Source: Episyrphus balteatus
Lineage: Eukaryota; Arthropoda; Insecta; Diptera; Syrphidae
Length of the DNA: 64,000 nt
Assembly (NCBI RefSeq): GCF_945859705.1
Contig: NC_079137.1
Location: 65,409,803 to 65,473,802, forward strand
Direction of reading: 5' to 3'
Both the position numbers and the translations under genes were made by a program. Below are positions 30,571 through 43,720 of the stretch, in pieces (within the stretch, counting starts at the first letter, position 1; each line of letters opens with the position of its first letter). The notes beneath the pieces are model-generated. The model did not search any database. It was not told the origin of the DNA and saw only the letters and a list, made by a program, of their open reading frames with translations.

Positions 30571-33500
30571 TAATAATAATATATAAAGAATATTTTCTTA
30601 TACTCATACAAATTTTGTATATTAATTTAAGAAACGTTTTTGAGAATTCTTCTCATCTTAAGGTTTTTAGCAAAAAAAAAAAAAATAATTTTAGACGGTA
30701 AAATATCGTTTTCCGTGATTCAGCAAGAAGTTTTTCAAAAAAATTTAAAGCGCGTTTTTGACTTGTTACGATTCTCATCTAATATTCCAATACGATTACG
30801 ATTTTTAAAGCTTATTTCCTTAGGTATGGCTCATAATGAAAAAAATTGTTGAAGCTTTAGTTAGGTAAAGAAAAAGAAGAAATAAAAAAGATCGTCAAAA
30901 ACTAAAAAATTAGAAATTCTACATTGTTTTCTAAATAATTTATGTACCAAATTTTTAAAGATGAGTCATTTACTTGAACATAGCGTATTATTGCAAAAAG
31001 AAACTGATTTTAGAGTTGATAATACCATTCGATTGCAGATCAAATTTGTTCTATTTCTGTGAAATTGGTAGGTTTAACTTTTCTGCTCTTCAATTTTTTT
31101 CCAAAGATAATGATTCAATACAAACATTTTAAATAGTTTTTCTAAAAAAAATCAATTTTGCTTGGATAATACCTTATTCAAGGAAATGATAAATATGTTC
31201 TTGCAGTCCGATTTGAATTTGACAAAAATTTGATTTGTACATATTTGCTCCTATTATTTGATGGACAACAGGGTGTATACGTAATATTTTTTCTTTGTTT
31301 AACTATGAAAAATATATTATTTTATTTTATGATTAAATATAATCTCATTTTTATGTTAAATCATAAAGTGACAAAGTTAAATAAAATTTACCTTTACAAA
31401 ATTAACAATTGCAATCCTTGATTTATGATACATATACAACAAACATACAAGAGATTCTTCAAATTTAACTCAAAATGATAATATTATGTCATTTATCTCT
31501 TAAATCTCTCTGTCTCTTTCTCGGCTAAGATAACATAATTAAAATATTTCAAACGGACACGAGAGTAGTAGTTGTTGAAAAAAAAAACAGTTCACCATCC
31601 CACTTCATGTTCAACTCTATATTTTCTCGTCCTTTTTGTAGCACACTGAGGAGAGTTGTAGTACTCAGTCAATCATTCTTTCCCTAAAAAGATAAAAAAG
31701 AATATCAAACTCAACATCGTCATTGTCAGAAACGAGTGAAAGAACTGCAGTTCGCTGGGAAATACTTCCAAAAAATCACTTTCTGCATCGCCATTTCTTC
31801 AGTCCAGGATCTGCAGGAGTGGAATATAGTGTATATACCTACTGTGCAATATGCACACAGATCACATTCATTCTTCTAAAGAAACACAGTGCAATTGCCA
31901 GTGTATAAGCCTTCCTCCCATCATCATGTCATCTCTCTCATATAGAGCCATCCTCAACCTCAAGCCATATTCACAAGTATTTTCCATTGCATTGTTAGGC
32001 GGTTCGCCGAAAGAGTCTCTTACTCCTTTTTATATATATTATTTTTTATTTTCTTTGAATGCACTTAGCAATATACTTCTGTCATTGCATATATTCTAAG
32101 CACTATAAAAGGATATATGTTTTTGTTCTCTCTCTGAGTTGCATATATATGTCATTCTCACACTATTGACACATCCTTGCATGTGCCTTCTAGCAATACT
32201 ACTTGAAACATGATGTTAGCTTTATTATATTTCACCAACAGAGGACGTTTTCTGTTGTATGCTTGCTTTTAATTTTTGTATCAAAAAAACAACAACAATA
32301 AAGTAGTCACAAAACTTAGTGCATATATTTATATCCTGTCAGGGAGAGAGAGTCCTTCCGTTTGGCAAAGTGAGTGTGAATGTTTGAAAAATAAAAACGA
32401 AGCCCCAGCCATATCCTCTCATCCATCCTCATCATCATCAAACACATCGCATTCCAAAAGCTCAACTTTAGAAAGTATACATTTTGTCTCTCTAGCTGGA
32501 TGGTGGAGATCCTCTCTGTTCTATTTGCCATGGCGAAGTGTGTATGCAATGCAATTTATCGCTTCAAGGATAATACCATGCATTACACACACCATCCTCT
32601 TGTCACGAACACAACACATATAAAAACAAAGGAAATCAAAGGATAATGACACTCTTCGTCGTGTCGGGAAAAAATATTATTATTGTGTATACGAAAAAAG
32701 GATTCAATCTGAAGTGCGCTGCACCAAAACACACATCAAGTCCGCGTGGGAAGCGATTAAAGGTATTAACGAAGAACCTGCTCAACCGCCCCCTCTTAGC
32801 CACACATACGACTGGATGAAAGTGAAGATAATTCCAAAAGTCCTTTTTTTCACTCGTACAAACAAAACATACAGAAAAGAGAAAAAAGGATATGTTCATC
32901 GTCATCATCATCATCATCAAACCAGTAGACGAAGAGTATCCTTTCGCCATTGTTTGTGTGGTTTCTTCGAAGGATTACACAGAAATTCCTTTCTTTGGGC
33001 AAATTGAAAGAAGGAAGTGTTGCGCTGTGTTTTTGGTGCAATAAAGGAAATGACTAAAGTGATTTCGTTGAGTTATTGGCGTTGTATGTGGTTTGTGTCT
33101 TGGGTAGAAGCTTCTCTTTGATGGATCACATCAAATTTATTACCAACCATCATCATCAATTGATATCGATTTGGTAATTTCATTTGAGCTTCATTACGTG
33201 TATGGCGCCTTTTGGGGAGCCTATGGCAGCTTTTCTAATAAAGGTTCAACATTTTTAAAAAATGCAAAAAACGCCTTCTTTGTTAATGCTATTGCGTGAA
33301 TTTTATCACCAAAACGCAAAGACTCACACAATATCCAGGGATCTACATTTTTTTAACGTGGGTGTTGTTATTACTACTTTGTTACTGAGTTATGAATATT
33401 TGATGAGAAATACTATCGTTTGAAAAATATATATTTTTGCTAAAGCAGTCAAGCTATCTCGTTATGATGGAGTTAAGTTAAAATATTTTTTTGTTTTGTG

Positions 33501-34462
33501 TGCAAGGATAAGTGAGGTATACTGGATATAATCATTTGCATGCGAAAATAATACGCCTCTTTCATGTTAACTTACATAAAATATATGCTCGCGTATAGTT
33601 TTATGTTAACTTGCTTCAAGGCCTTTTTTTTGTTTTATTGCCCGATAGTTTTATGATGTTGAAGTACAGTGATGAATAGAATAAATAGTGTTTTTCTGAG
33701 AGGGCTTGACGTGTTTGTGGTGTATTGTTGGCCTAGGTTAGGTACTTAAGTATATTATATTTTCAAAGGCAATTAAATTGTTTATAGTTTGAGGTGTGTA
33801 AGTAAGCTTTATGTTATACGATGGTGACTAATTGTTGGTGAACTTATTTACGTTTTTTTTTTTAAGAAAGGCAAGGTTTTTACATGTTTTCTTTTCTAGT
33901 TTTTAAAGGTTAAACTTTTAAATTTTGCAATATTTTTTAACAATTTTATATTAAGGTACATTGCAGTTTTTCCTGTTATGAAAGAGATTTAAAATTTTTC
34001 AATAAAATCATTCGAAGAAAATAGAATTATTCTTACCGTACCTTCTCATTTGTAAATATTTTTTTCTTTGAGGCATAAGATTTCTTACCAAAATTGATTC
34101 TAATTACTGAAATGTTTGATATTTTGGACACTATGCGCTTAATTTTTAAGACCTTAAAACATTCAACTTTTAGAGAAGTGTTATCTGACCCATTATTATT
34201 ATTCTGAAAGCCTCAATTATAAAACTCTCAAATCGCATAAGAATTTAAAAATTTACTCTTTTAAATGGCAATTTTAAAACTTAAGGATTATGAATAAATT
34301 GAGCCTTAGAATAAAAATTTAAAAAAAAAAATTATTAAACCAAGATTTTTTTTTAGTTTTATAATAGTTCGAGTTTATTTTCGAAAATACAAACAAAATT
34401 TTCAACAGAATCGTAAGAGCAGTTTTGAAAAAAAATTATTTTTTTTTTATTTTTGATAAATG
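30571..34462. other. Non-coding stretch
   Basis: No supported gene. About 31450-33200 is of higher complexity, with CATCATCATC microsatellites (near 32420 and 32905), and could be ancestral host intronic or intergenic DNA. The rest is AT-rich. Short frames here are low-complexity. Confidence 0.5.
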
Positions 34463-34716
34463 ATATATGTGCCCTTAATTATGAAAGTGGACTAAGTCAC
34501 TCCTAAAAATGGCATCAAATCAAGCCTATAATTATTATTTAAGGGGTAAAGTTTATTTGAAAACGAAATTGCAGTAAATAAACTTTTTTATTGATCCTCT
34601 AGTGATTTCATAAAAAAAATAAAATTAAATCGTTATAAGAAAATTATTATGTCAGTTTTTCTTTAAACAATGCAAAAAGTGACTTAGTCCACTTTCATAA
34701 TCAAGGGCACATATAT
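34463..34716. mobile_element. Short TIR element (MITE), 39-bp ends
   Basis: Inverted ends 34463-34501 and 34678-34716 match at 38 of 39 positions and include TGAAAGTGGACTAAGTCACT. The core is 176 bp, AT-rich and non-coding. The outermost bases are ATATAT, so the exact edge and the target duplication (perhaps TA) cannot be fixed. Superfamily unknown, Tc1/mariner-like by inference. Confidence 0.8.
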
Positions 34717-35320
34717 TGTCGTAAGTTTTGGTAAACAAAAATTCAACTCTGGATCGTTAAAAAATTAAAAAAAATCCACTAACACATTTTCAAAAAATTG
34801 TAAAAAAAATACAAAATATTGCAATTTTTGAAAACTCTAACATAAATAAGACAATAATTTGAAAGTCTTTCACAATTTGCGTTCAAGGAAGTATACAAAA
34901 AAATTGATGAAAAAATAACCAAGATGTAAGAATTTAAAAAAAATTAAATTTAGTATCTCTAATAGTTTTTTAATAATCTTTTTTCCTTGATGCAATAAAT
35001 AGAAGTCTAATTCATTTTTATGTTACTCTAATTTTTTTTTTAATAATGTTGAACATACAAATTTGGAATAATTATTTAATAAATTAACCAAAAAAAATTA
35101 AATTAAATAAATTTACAGAAAAGAACAAAACGCGACAACGAAAATGTAGTGCTTAAAATACTATTCATTTTGCTATCACATTATGCTATCACAGACTTAA
35201 TGTCGTTTATTGTCACTTCTTGATATATTTACGTAAAGATATATGGATTAAATCTGAAAAACATAGGAAATGAAAAAGTGTCATAACCTCATAACTAGGT
35301 GGTGTAACATGAAAACTATT

Positions 35321-35921
35321 CACGGTGGGCAGGAAGCATCGATAATTATATAATATAATATATAATTTTCAGAATTTGATTATAAATTAATTGAGGCAGC
35401 TTATTTCATTGATTTATTTCATATTTAAATTTACAGTCTTGGTTAAAATAGTATTTAATGTATTTTTTTTTTACTTTTTTCCCCAAATTTTGAATTTGAA
35501 GTTGATTATTTCGAGAACAATTAATTGCAATAATTTGATTTAAAAATTAAAATCAAGTGTACAATTCTAGCTTTTGAAAAAGATATCATTCATAACTGTA
35601 AGTGTTGCCGTTGTTTTTTAATAATTTTTTTTGTATTTAACGTGATATTTTAGAAAATTGCCCCTCCCAACTAAACGGGGACAGATGGACCCCCCCTCCA
35701 ATAGTAAAAAATTATTGTATTAAACTCCTCTACAAAATACCGTTATCAATTCTTGTCGCCTATGAACTTTTGATTTTTATTCCAAATTGTCCCGATTAGA
35801 AATACAAAAATATGAATAACTTTTGAAAAGGAGCAGCAAGGATTTCAATTCCAACGGAGTTTGCACTTGCAGTTTTTATTGACATTTTTGTGCAACCTAT
35901 CGATGCTTCCTGCCCACCGTG
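35321..35921. mobile_element. TIR element with CACGGTGGGCAGG ends
   Basis: 601 bp with perfect 23-bp inverted ends (35321-35343 and 35899-35921), starting CACGGTGGGCAGGAAGCATC. The flanks read ATT on both sides, a possible 3-bp target duplication. A CAC start and 3-bp duplication recall CACTA/EnSpm-type elements; this is a weak assignment. Interior non-coding. Confidence 0.8.
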
Positions 35922-36384
35922 ATTGTTCACACCGAATAACAATTAAAAAAAATATATACAAAATGAAAACTACGAATCAAAAAATGTTATGACAAGAATT
36001 AGCTTATATTTTTTATGGATTGACAGAGTCGGTATTTATTTTATTATCCGTAACAAAGGCACAGACACCCACGCTGCACGTATGTCTTCTAGGTATTTCT
36101 TGAAAATATGGAAAATAATTGTCTTATACAACAAAAGTTGTAAAACGTTTTCCAGAGAAAAGTAGGTTCTTTGTTGCTTTTGATTCAATCTTGTAATTTA
36201 ATATACATTTCTAAAAAAAATTTAAAATTCTAATTACATATATTTATTAATTCAAAGAATACTATATCTTATTTAAAGACATCTTGAGTCTGAGAATCTA
36301 CCTTTATAATAAAATATTTAAAATGATGACATTTTAATTCTTCGTTATTATATCTCCTACGACATAAATGACGTCATGTACCAC

Positions 36385-36416
<32 letters not shown>

Positions 36417-37319
36417 CCCATATAATGAAACGTACATTTCTTAATCTCAAGATAGTTATTTCCACTCTAATAATTTTTCGTGCTAATTAGCATTGCGTCA
36501 CACATACACACACACACGTACAATTGTGTTTAAACCATAGGGAAAATTCGAGTGAGTGTGATGTTAGTAGTTTCCTCATCAAGGCAATCCAATATCTACA
36601 CATGCTAAAGTCTCTCCCTTTAATCCACCCAAGACTTCACGTAATTGTCGGCTTGCTGCTGCTGCTGTTCCTGCATGTGATGAGTGTTATAACAGTCGAA
36701 TGAACGAACGACGTTAACTATACTGACAAACTACGACGACGACGACAAAATACGTTTTCCCTAGTGACATCCCGCTTGGGATTAGTGGATCTAATCCAGG
36801 CGAACATGGTTTAACGATGTCACGCATCTAATTTTCAAATTACTCACAAATGCACGCAGAATACATACAGAAACGAAGGTAAATATATATTTTGTAAGTG
36901 AATGCAACTAACACCCAAAAGGCTTCAAGCTACTAACAGCTGGTGAGTAGGAAAGAGTTCCCTGAGGGTGTTTATTTTTTTAGTTCAAGTCTTTAGGTAC
37001 TTAAAAGGACATAGTGAAATTTACAAATCATACAAATTTAGGTAAGATTTGTATGAAGTCAAGTTAAAGCCGAGAAAGGGTTTAACTTCTCATAAACCTC
37101 GAAAGATTGAATATTTTTGTTCTTAATGGTTTAGGAATGATAGGAAAAAAAAATCATGTGTGCAATTCACACAAACCTTAAAAAATCGTTTTTCCTGAAA
37201 AAAAAACATCATTAAAAAGCTTACAAATTTTCCTAAAGAATAAAGCCATACATAAGTTTTTACAATGCGCAAAAAGTATAAAATTAATTTATTCTTCACA
37301 ATCATTTTTCATGAAACAC
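35922..37319. other. Non-coding stretch with a CAT microsatellite
   Basis: A pure (CAT)n run at 36384-36414, CACACACACAC near 36507, GCTGCTGCTGCTG near 36655 and ACGACGACGACGAC near 36736. About 36350-37000 is of higher complexity. No gene. Confidence 0.5.
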
Positions 37320-38345
37320 AATTTCTTCTAACACCATTAAATCCATTTTTTGTATGACAATTTATAATACATTTTATATAATCTGAAAGTTTAATGTTTC
37401 AGCTAAAAATATTTATATCGACCATGTCTGTACAACATCTAGAAAAATAGCTGGAATTTTTTGAACCCATATCAGTTTTTATCAATAAATTAACATTTTT
37501 ATAAAAATACAAAACCGACTTCCATGGATCAAAACTGGGTTTTATGGTTTTTCTAATAGTTTCTATGGCGAGAATTGAACGAAATTGAAATGGGACCACA
37601 CTGCAGGCACCAGCTTTTCAATATTGGTTCACTCAGTACAAAATTATGAGGTAACAAACACAAAAACAAAAAAAAAAAACAAAATACAGACGAATTGAAT
37701 ACCTCCTCCTTTTTGGAAGTCGGTAAAAAAAGCAAAAAAAATCAATCTTTTTTTGTTTACTTCTAACACCATTAAATCCATTTTTTTAATGACAACCTAT
37801 AATAAATTTTATACCATCTGAAAGCTTATTTTTTCACCTTTTAAATGACGCTAAAATCATTTTTCTACGATGCCCACAAAAAAAGTAAAAATTTTTCAAA
37901 TCCAACCATGTCGAAATTTCAAACTGAGATTACAGTACTTCCTACACTGCAGTGGTGGCTGGTCATCGGCAACAGATCTCCACAGGTGTTTTGAGTTATT
38001 TTTCAAGTTTTTCAATTTAAGATTGTGTAACTTGTAGAGCACGTACCGTTATGTGTGATAAATAAAACAAAAGGTAATATTATCAGCATGCGTATTAAAG
38101 TTAAATCAAATTTGTATGTGCTCTAGGTAAGAAAATATAACGTGTTTAGAAAAATAACATCTTTCAACTGTTATCTCAGGATTTTAAATATGAAATTAAT
38201 TGAAATTATGTACAATTATAGTTTATTTTATTAATTAACTACAGTAAAAATTTTATTGAGCTATCTATTAAAACAAAAAAGTTATAATCAATTGATTTTT
38301 CTTGTTTCAAATCACTACGATACTAAAGAAGTTTTCACTCCAAAA
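37320..38345 (+). repeat. Repeat family R3, copy 1
   Basis: Aligns with 45130-45893 in the same orientation, strongly around GTGGCTGGTCATCGGCAACA (near 37967) and GTAATATTATCAGCATG. Each copy has an internal duplication: the block ending ATCTGAAAGCTTA appears twice (near 37380 and 37830 here). This copy is interrupted by a MITE at 37514-37724 that is absent from the other copy. No coding capacity. Confidence 0.85.
37514..37724 (-). mobile_element. MITE with ACCGACTTCCA ends, copy 1
   Basis: 211 bp, inverted relative to the copy at 59672. Ends are ACCGACTTCCA and its complement. It shares GGAGGAGGTATTCAATTCGTCTGTATTT and ACTGAGTGAACCAAT-type blocks (on the complementary strand) with the second copy. 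The matching site in R3 copy 2 (near 45300) is empty, which confirms it as an insertion. Similar GGAGGAGGT sequences are common in insects. Confidence 0.85.
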
Positions 38346-40574
38346 ATGCCAAAATGCTAACTTAACCAAACCCATTCTGACAAGCTTCCTTTAAAAAATA
38401 ATCCATCCCAACACAATTAGGCATAATATTCAAAAAAAAAAAAAAAAAAAAAAAAACTGTATCCTTTTTTTGTGCTTCCATATCGGTCAATTTACGGTTC
38501 ATTTCACAATGTGGGCAAAATAGAAAATAGAATAGGACCGCACATAATAATATACTTTCTCCTATAGAACTCCCCAGCTATATTATAATCGAGCACAAAA
38601 ATGGCATAAAAAAACCTCTGCCTGCTTCTAATGGAATCCTGCAGATGGACACATAAATTTTCTAGTATTCTTCTTTTTTTTTCACTTTTATCCTAAAATC
38701 ACCACATGGTGGATTGTCCAACAAAAAAAAAAAAATAAAATTCTTCACAAAAAAAAATATAGTCCACTTCTGTGCAAACTTTTGTCATTTTTTATAGCTT
38801 TTTTGCGTACATTACTCTCTCTTTTTCTCCCTCTCTCTTTATACACAATCAAAAAGACTCCAACTGGTTAGTTTGGTTTATAGCTGTGATATACCTAAAA
38901 ATAGTTTTTTTTGCAGCATTTTTGTATGTGAATGAAAAAAAAAGAAAAAAAGGAAAAAAAAAGTGTATCCTTTTATGATGTTGGCACGTCCTACATCATT
39001 TGGTTTTGCAAAAAAAAAAAAAAAAAAAATTAGGTAGGTACCTACTCAACTGTGCTTTAAAAAATTTAGAGCTCTGCTAATGATGGAAAAGTGCTTTTAT
39101 GGTTTCACTTTTTATTCAGTGGCACACGCAACATGCATGCAAAAAAAGTTGGACTGCAAAAAAACTTGGAGGAAAGTCTAAAAAATTATTATTAAATTTT
39201 TAAGGAATCCTTTCGGAAATAACATCTTGATTTAACAGTTGGGTCCTGGAGAGAGATTAAAAAAAGATTCATCTTCCTTAAAATCTTCAAAGCGTCATCA
39301 ATAAAAATTTAAAAAAATGTCATAACATGCTTTTGCCACATCCTGTCATTTATTTTGCATTCTAGATTAAAGTTTTACCATCATCATAAGAAGACTTTTC
39401 AAAGATTGATTGATGCATATATTTACACAAATCCACCACCATGAAGCACCCATATGGATTTTGTGACACATATGTGTTCTCAACCCAGTCAGTCACTGTA
39501 CTTTACATTGCATCAATAAATCCAGGGTCCTTTTCTTGGTTGTATCCTTGATATGTTGTCCCCAGTATCCTTATAGCCTGCATTATAATTACCCGCATCT
39601 TCTGTCTCTCTCTCCTTTTCCCTCTCTATCTGTCATTGTGTACAGTGTAACTGACAGATGCTGTAATTTGTTGTTTGTATATATACAACAAACTACATAA
39701 TACAAAACCGTTTGGCCATCAAATAAATCAGTCAACAACAAGGCTAAGAAATGTTTATTGAAGGATATTCCTTTAACCCCATCATCATCGTCGTCGTCCT
39801 TATTATATAAAACAAACCTCGAAACTCTGTAAAATCCAATGCATGCACTCGACCGTTTTGTATATTTATTTCAAAACTGGCAAGAGAGTGCTCTTTCGTC
39901 ATCGTTGCATAGTACTCATAAGGAAGGATTCTACTTCAATTCATGGCCAAGATCAAAGGGATAACAATTTTGTATATATTTGTACAATCACACAAATAAA
40001 ATGCCTGAACGACTATGATGATGATGATGATATCTATGATGATAGGGTGCTAATGAACATGGCCACTGACTGTGTAAGTATATATAAGTTTCGTTTAAGT
40101 CTCGACATCCGGAATATTCTATTGGATGTTTGCCAAATTAAAATATAAAAAAAAATATGACGAAGAACAAGAAGAAGAAGAAGCATCTTAAGATGTGAAG
40201 AAAAAAAAGATGCAACAAAAAGAAAAGCAAAAAACAAACAAAAAAATTACTTATACAATCGAGTTGGAAAAGTGTTAAAAACATGCATAATGTGAATTTC
40301 TTCGAAAGGAAAACTGATTTTTAAGGATAATGAATTTTTCTTCTAAGATTTTGTTTACGACGTGTTTTAACCGATTACAAAAGGTGTAATTTCAATGTTA
40401 AAATTAAAAAAATAATTTTCCAAAAAAAATCATTTTTACATAAAAAAAAAAAATAATAAAAATTTTGTTTGAAAAATCAATTTTATGAAAACAGAACAAT
40501 AAATAATTTTTTAAGGATACCTATACCTATATTTTTTTAATAAGAAATTGTGAAAACTTTTAAATACAAAAACC
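38346..40574. other. Non-coding stretch
   Basis: Pure A runs at about 38430-38456 and 39009-39028; CATCATCGTCGTCG near 39780 and GATGATGATGATG near 40015. About 39400-40100 is more complex. No supported gene. Confidence 0.5.
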
Positions 40575-40988
40575 GGGAGCGAGTCAAAATTCGGACTTCA
40601 AAATTCCGGTTTTTAAAATCATGCTTTTTTAACAAAATTTTTTTCTTTCAAAGCTCTGTTTTGCTTTTCAAAATTCTACCAGCATAAATTTGAAGAAAAA
40701 ATTCTGCTAATTGTGTTTTTTTTTTTTTCATAGAATATGCGCTTACTAAACAAAACACACCTCATTAATGTGATTAGATTTTATACTTTAGTACTTTCCT
40801 AACTTTTTGTCGTTTAATTGTACCAAATATTCTTCAAAATGCATAGACTGACTTACTTACCTACAACTAACATTCACATACCGTAGATTCGTAAAAAACT
40901 AATTAGAAACGATGTTGTGTGATACAAAATATTCCTTTTCGTATTCAATTTTTGAATATTATTTTTTTTTTTTATTTTTAAATAGGTA

Positions 40989-41936
40989 GGGGAAAGTGGC
41001 CTTAAATGGAACCCAAGGTAAAATGGCCCCCTTCCTAGAAATCGTAGAATCGATCATAACTAAAAAGTTTTATGAACGCGTTTCTTATGTTAATCTCGCA
41101 AAACCGACATATACGAAGTTTTAGCAACTTCAAGCCATTATTTAAAATTCGACAGGTCAAACTGTCTCTAACCACATCAAAAAGTACACTCGTCATAGTT
41201 TTATGAAATTTTTTTTTGCAAAAAAAGTATAAAAAACATTGTATTTTGTAAAAAAGAAGTTAATATACGTATGTATGAAGTATTTCTTAATAATTTATTA
41301 AAATAAGTTGGCTTAGAACGATTTTAGATTTTTCGGTATAAAACTTAAATTCAAAAAACCCAAAATGGCCTACTTAGTACTCGGGTAAAATGGAATACTT
41401 ACTTTCACATGGCATTTTATACCGACTTTCACATTTTCATTTTTTTATAGCGAAAATGGTTGCTAAACATAAACGATCTACAGAGGGGAAGCCCTGGACT
41501 GAGGAAAGTCCTTGATTCCGTCCAAAATCTGGAAAAAAGCATCCAAATTATTCGAAGTTCCAAAAACTACAGTAAGGAGATGAGAAACCAACAGAAACAG
41601 GGTTTTGAATGACTCACAGAAATTTTGAGGGGGGATTAAGCACCACTTGTTCCAAGAAAATGGAAAAGGAGCCCTTTGACTTGATTTTTCATTTAAAATC
41701 ACGTATATTTGGACACTGTGGAATTTTAGGCGGGTAAATTTGATCAGTGAAATTTGTAGACGTATTGAAAATTAAAAAATTTAAATACTTTTTGGAATTT
41801 TTTTAACTCGCAAAGCACAAAAATGTGAGAGTAATATATTAAACTTTGAAAAGTATATAGCATTTAAGTTTCAATGTTACTTTTTTTTCGAGATATGTGA
41901 CATTTCCCTTAGGGTGGCCATTTAGGCCACCTTCCC
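40989..41936 (+). mobile_element. pogo-type TIR element E1 (948 bp)
   Basis: Left end GGGGAAAGTGGCCTTAAATG after TA (40987-40988); right end reads, on the complement, GGGAAGGTGGCCTAAATG, with TC instead of TA outside. Copy B of the host Mutator-like element (near 62817) shows the uninterrupted sequence, so this is a true insertion. Its own end motif (G)TAAAATGG recurs at about 41005, 41018, 41361 and 41384, with weaker forms near 41722-41740. It retains a broken transposase fragment. Confidence 0.85.
41456..41736 (+). pseudogene. Broken N-terminal fragment of a pogo/Tigger transposase
   Basis: Three short pieces in different frames read, in order, EGKPWTEES (after an ATG at 41456), SKLFEVPKTTVRR, and EKEPFDLIFHLKSRIFG. 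These match the order of the N-terminal helix-turn-helix region of pogo/Tigger transposases (a W-T-E-E helix, then a KLF.VPKTT.RRR helix, then an E..L...I..L.SR.FG helix). Frameshifts and stops lie between them, and the catalytic part is missing. It identifies E1 as Tc1/mariner superfamily, pogo branch. Confidence 0.65.
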
Positions 41937-42200
41937 TCGAAAATGTTTAAAATTCTTTTCCTAACATTTTTAAATTTATTGATTTATCACAAAAAAAAAA
42001 AAACGAATATTAAAAATTGACAAAGTAAATAAGTGGGTAATTAAATTTTAGAGAAAATTCTTTTCCAAAATTTTGCAAAAAAATATAAAAGGGTTTGGAA
42101 AAAGTTAATACATTTTAACATTTTCCAAATCCATTTTCAATTTTTTGCCAAAATTTGTATAACAGAATTATGAAAAACCGAATTTGGAAAAACAAAATAG

Positions 42201-43374
42201 GTACCAGACCTATCAGCCAAAATTTTAAGTTTGAATAAAATTATACGTAGGTAATGTGTTTCAAAACTTTCAATATTACTTGGATTTCCACTTTTGATTT
42301 CCACTTTTTTATAGAATCGAATTACCACTTAAAATCAGAATGTATCGTTTTCAAAAATATGATTTTGAAAAAAAAATTTTTTAGTCAAAATTTTCATTTT
42401 CAGAATTTTTTTTTTTTTTTTTGGGTTTTTATAAAAACTTTTAAGTTTTGTTTAAAATAAATTCTTTAAATTGAACAAGTCATTTAAGACAAAAAAAGTT
42501 ATTTAATTCCACGCAAGTTAGGAAAATAATGAAAATGAACGTAAAAGAATATAAATGATGGTATTTTAATACTTAAATCTTGTACTTTAATAATTTCGTA
42601 TTAGTTTAGTATTTTTAAGATGTCGAGATATACAAATTAAAAAAAAAAATAAGAGTTTTTTATTAATAAAAATTGAGGAAAATTAACACTCTAAAACTTT
42701 TCAAAGCAAGCATTTCTTAAAAAAAAACCCTAGAGTATCCACGATAACCACGACTTTTCATTCAAAAAGCTACAATATGGCTTCTAAATGTCACCGAAAC
42801 AGACGGAATCAATTTTCTATAGTCACAATTGTTTCATAGGATTCTTAAGGATTTGTAACGTTGAATGACAAGTTAACAAAAAATAAATTTTGAAAACATA
42901 TTAAAGTGAGGTACCTACTACTCAGGAACAACAAATTAGTAACTGTGTCACACCCGATACAATGAAAATACCCACTTTTCAAAAATTTATTGTTCCGGAT
43001 TGAAGTGTTTAACCTAGCATCTTTTAAAATTTTAAAATCCCTCTGAGAACATAATCTAACCAATTTGAAAAATAATCTTGATTTCCTAAAAATGCAAGAA
43101 AAATCAAGTGACACACTCTTTTTTGGGCTCTAAAACACAATTAAAAAAAAAATATTTGCTTACCTATAAAAGCAATTTTGATGTCTCTTTGTTAAATTGA
43201 ATTAAGTTTAGTTGAAACCAACAAACAATTTTAGAAAGGCTTGTATTTTGTGCAAGAGTTAACCTTTTTGATTGGAAAATATGATATTTTCTTAAATTAA
43301 GTTGACCAAAAATACAAAAAATGATACCTATTTTGACAAAAAAATTTGAAAACTGGTTAAAAACATACAAAAGT
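42201..43374. other. AT-rich non-coding stretch
   Basis: No gene or clear repeat; A/T runs throughout. Confidence 0.5.
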
Positions 43375-43720
43375 AGGATTTAACCAAGTTTTGTTAAAAT
43401 CCAACTATTTTTGTAAAAAACCAAAAAATCCCATTTTTATATGCAAAAATAATTTTACCATCTTTTGTAATCAACTTTTTCGATAGGAGGTCTTCTTTTG
43501 ACAGAAATGGTAAAAAAAAACACGGTTTTTGACACCCTTCTCACTTTTCGCCACCACCACCGGGTATCTTTTTCTCTATTTGTTTGGGGGCAAATTATTT
43601 TTCACCTTTCACATACCATTTATCCTAAATTTTCTCACCTTCTTGGTACCTACTGGTCTATATGTAGGTATTGTGCTGGTGCGGGTTTTCCCAAATGTAG
43701 TTTTCTAATTGCAAAAGTAT
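43375..43720 (+). repeat. Dispersed repeat family R1, copy 2
   Basis: Inverted counterpart of 28435-28830. Here the poly-purine block is replaced by CGCCACCACCACCGGG. An open frame across it (43498-43842) reflects the repeat and is not a gene. Confidence 0.75.

Larger units (their letters stand above)
40575..42200. mobile_element. Mutator-like non-autonomous element, copy A (interrupted)
   Basis: Homologous by eye to 62430-63179: shared order of GGGagcGaGTCAAAATTC start, AAAATTCTgCCAGCAT, ATATGCGCT...CACCTCATTAATGT, AAATGCATAgACTGAC, and AAAGGGTTTGGAAAA near 42090. It is older than copy B, its right end is eroded, and a 948-bp pogo-type element sits in it at 40989-41936. Confidence 0.75.
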
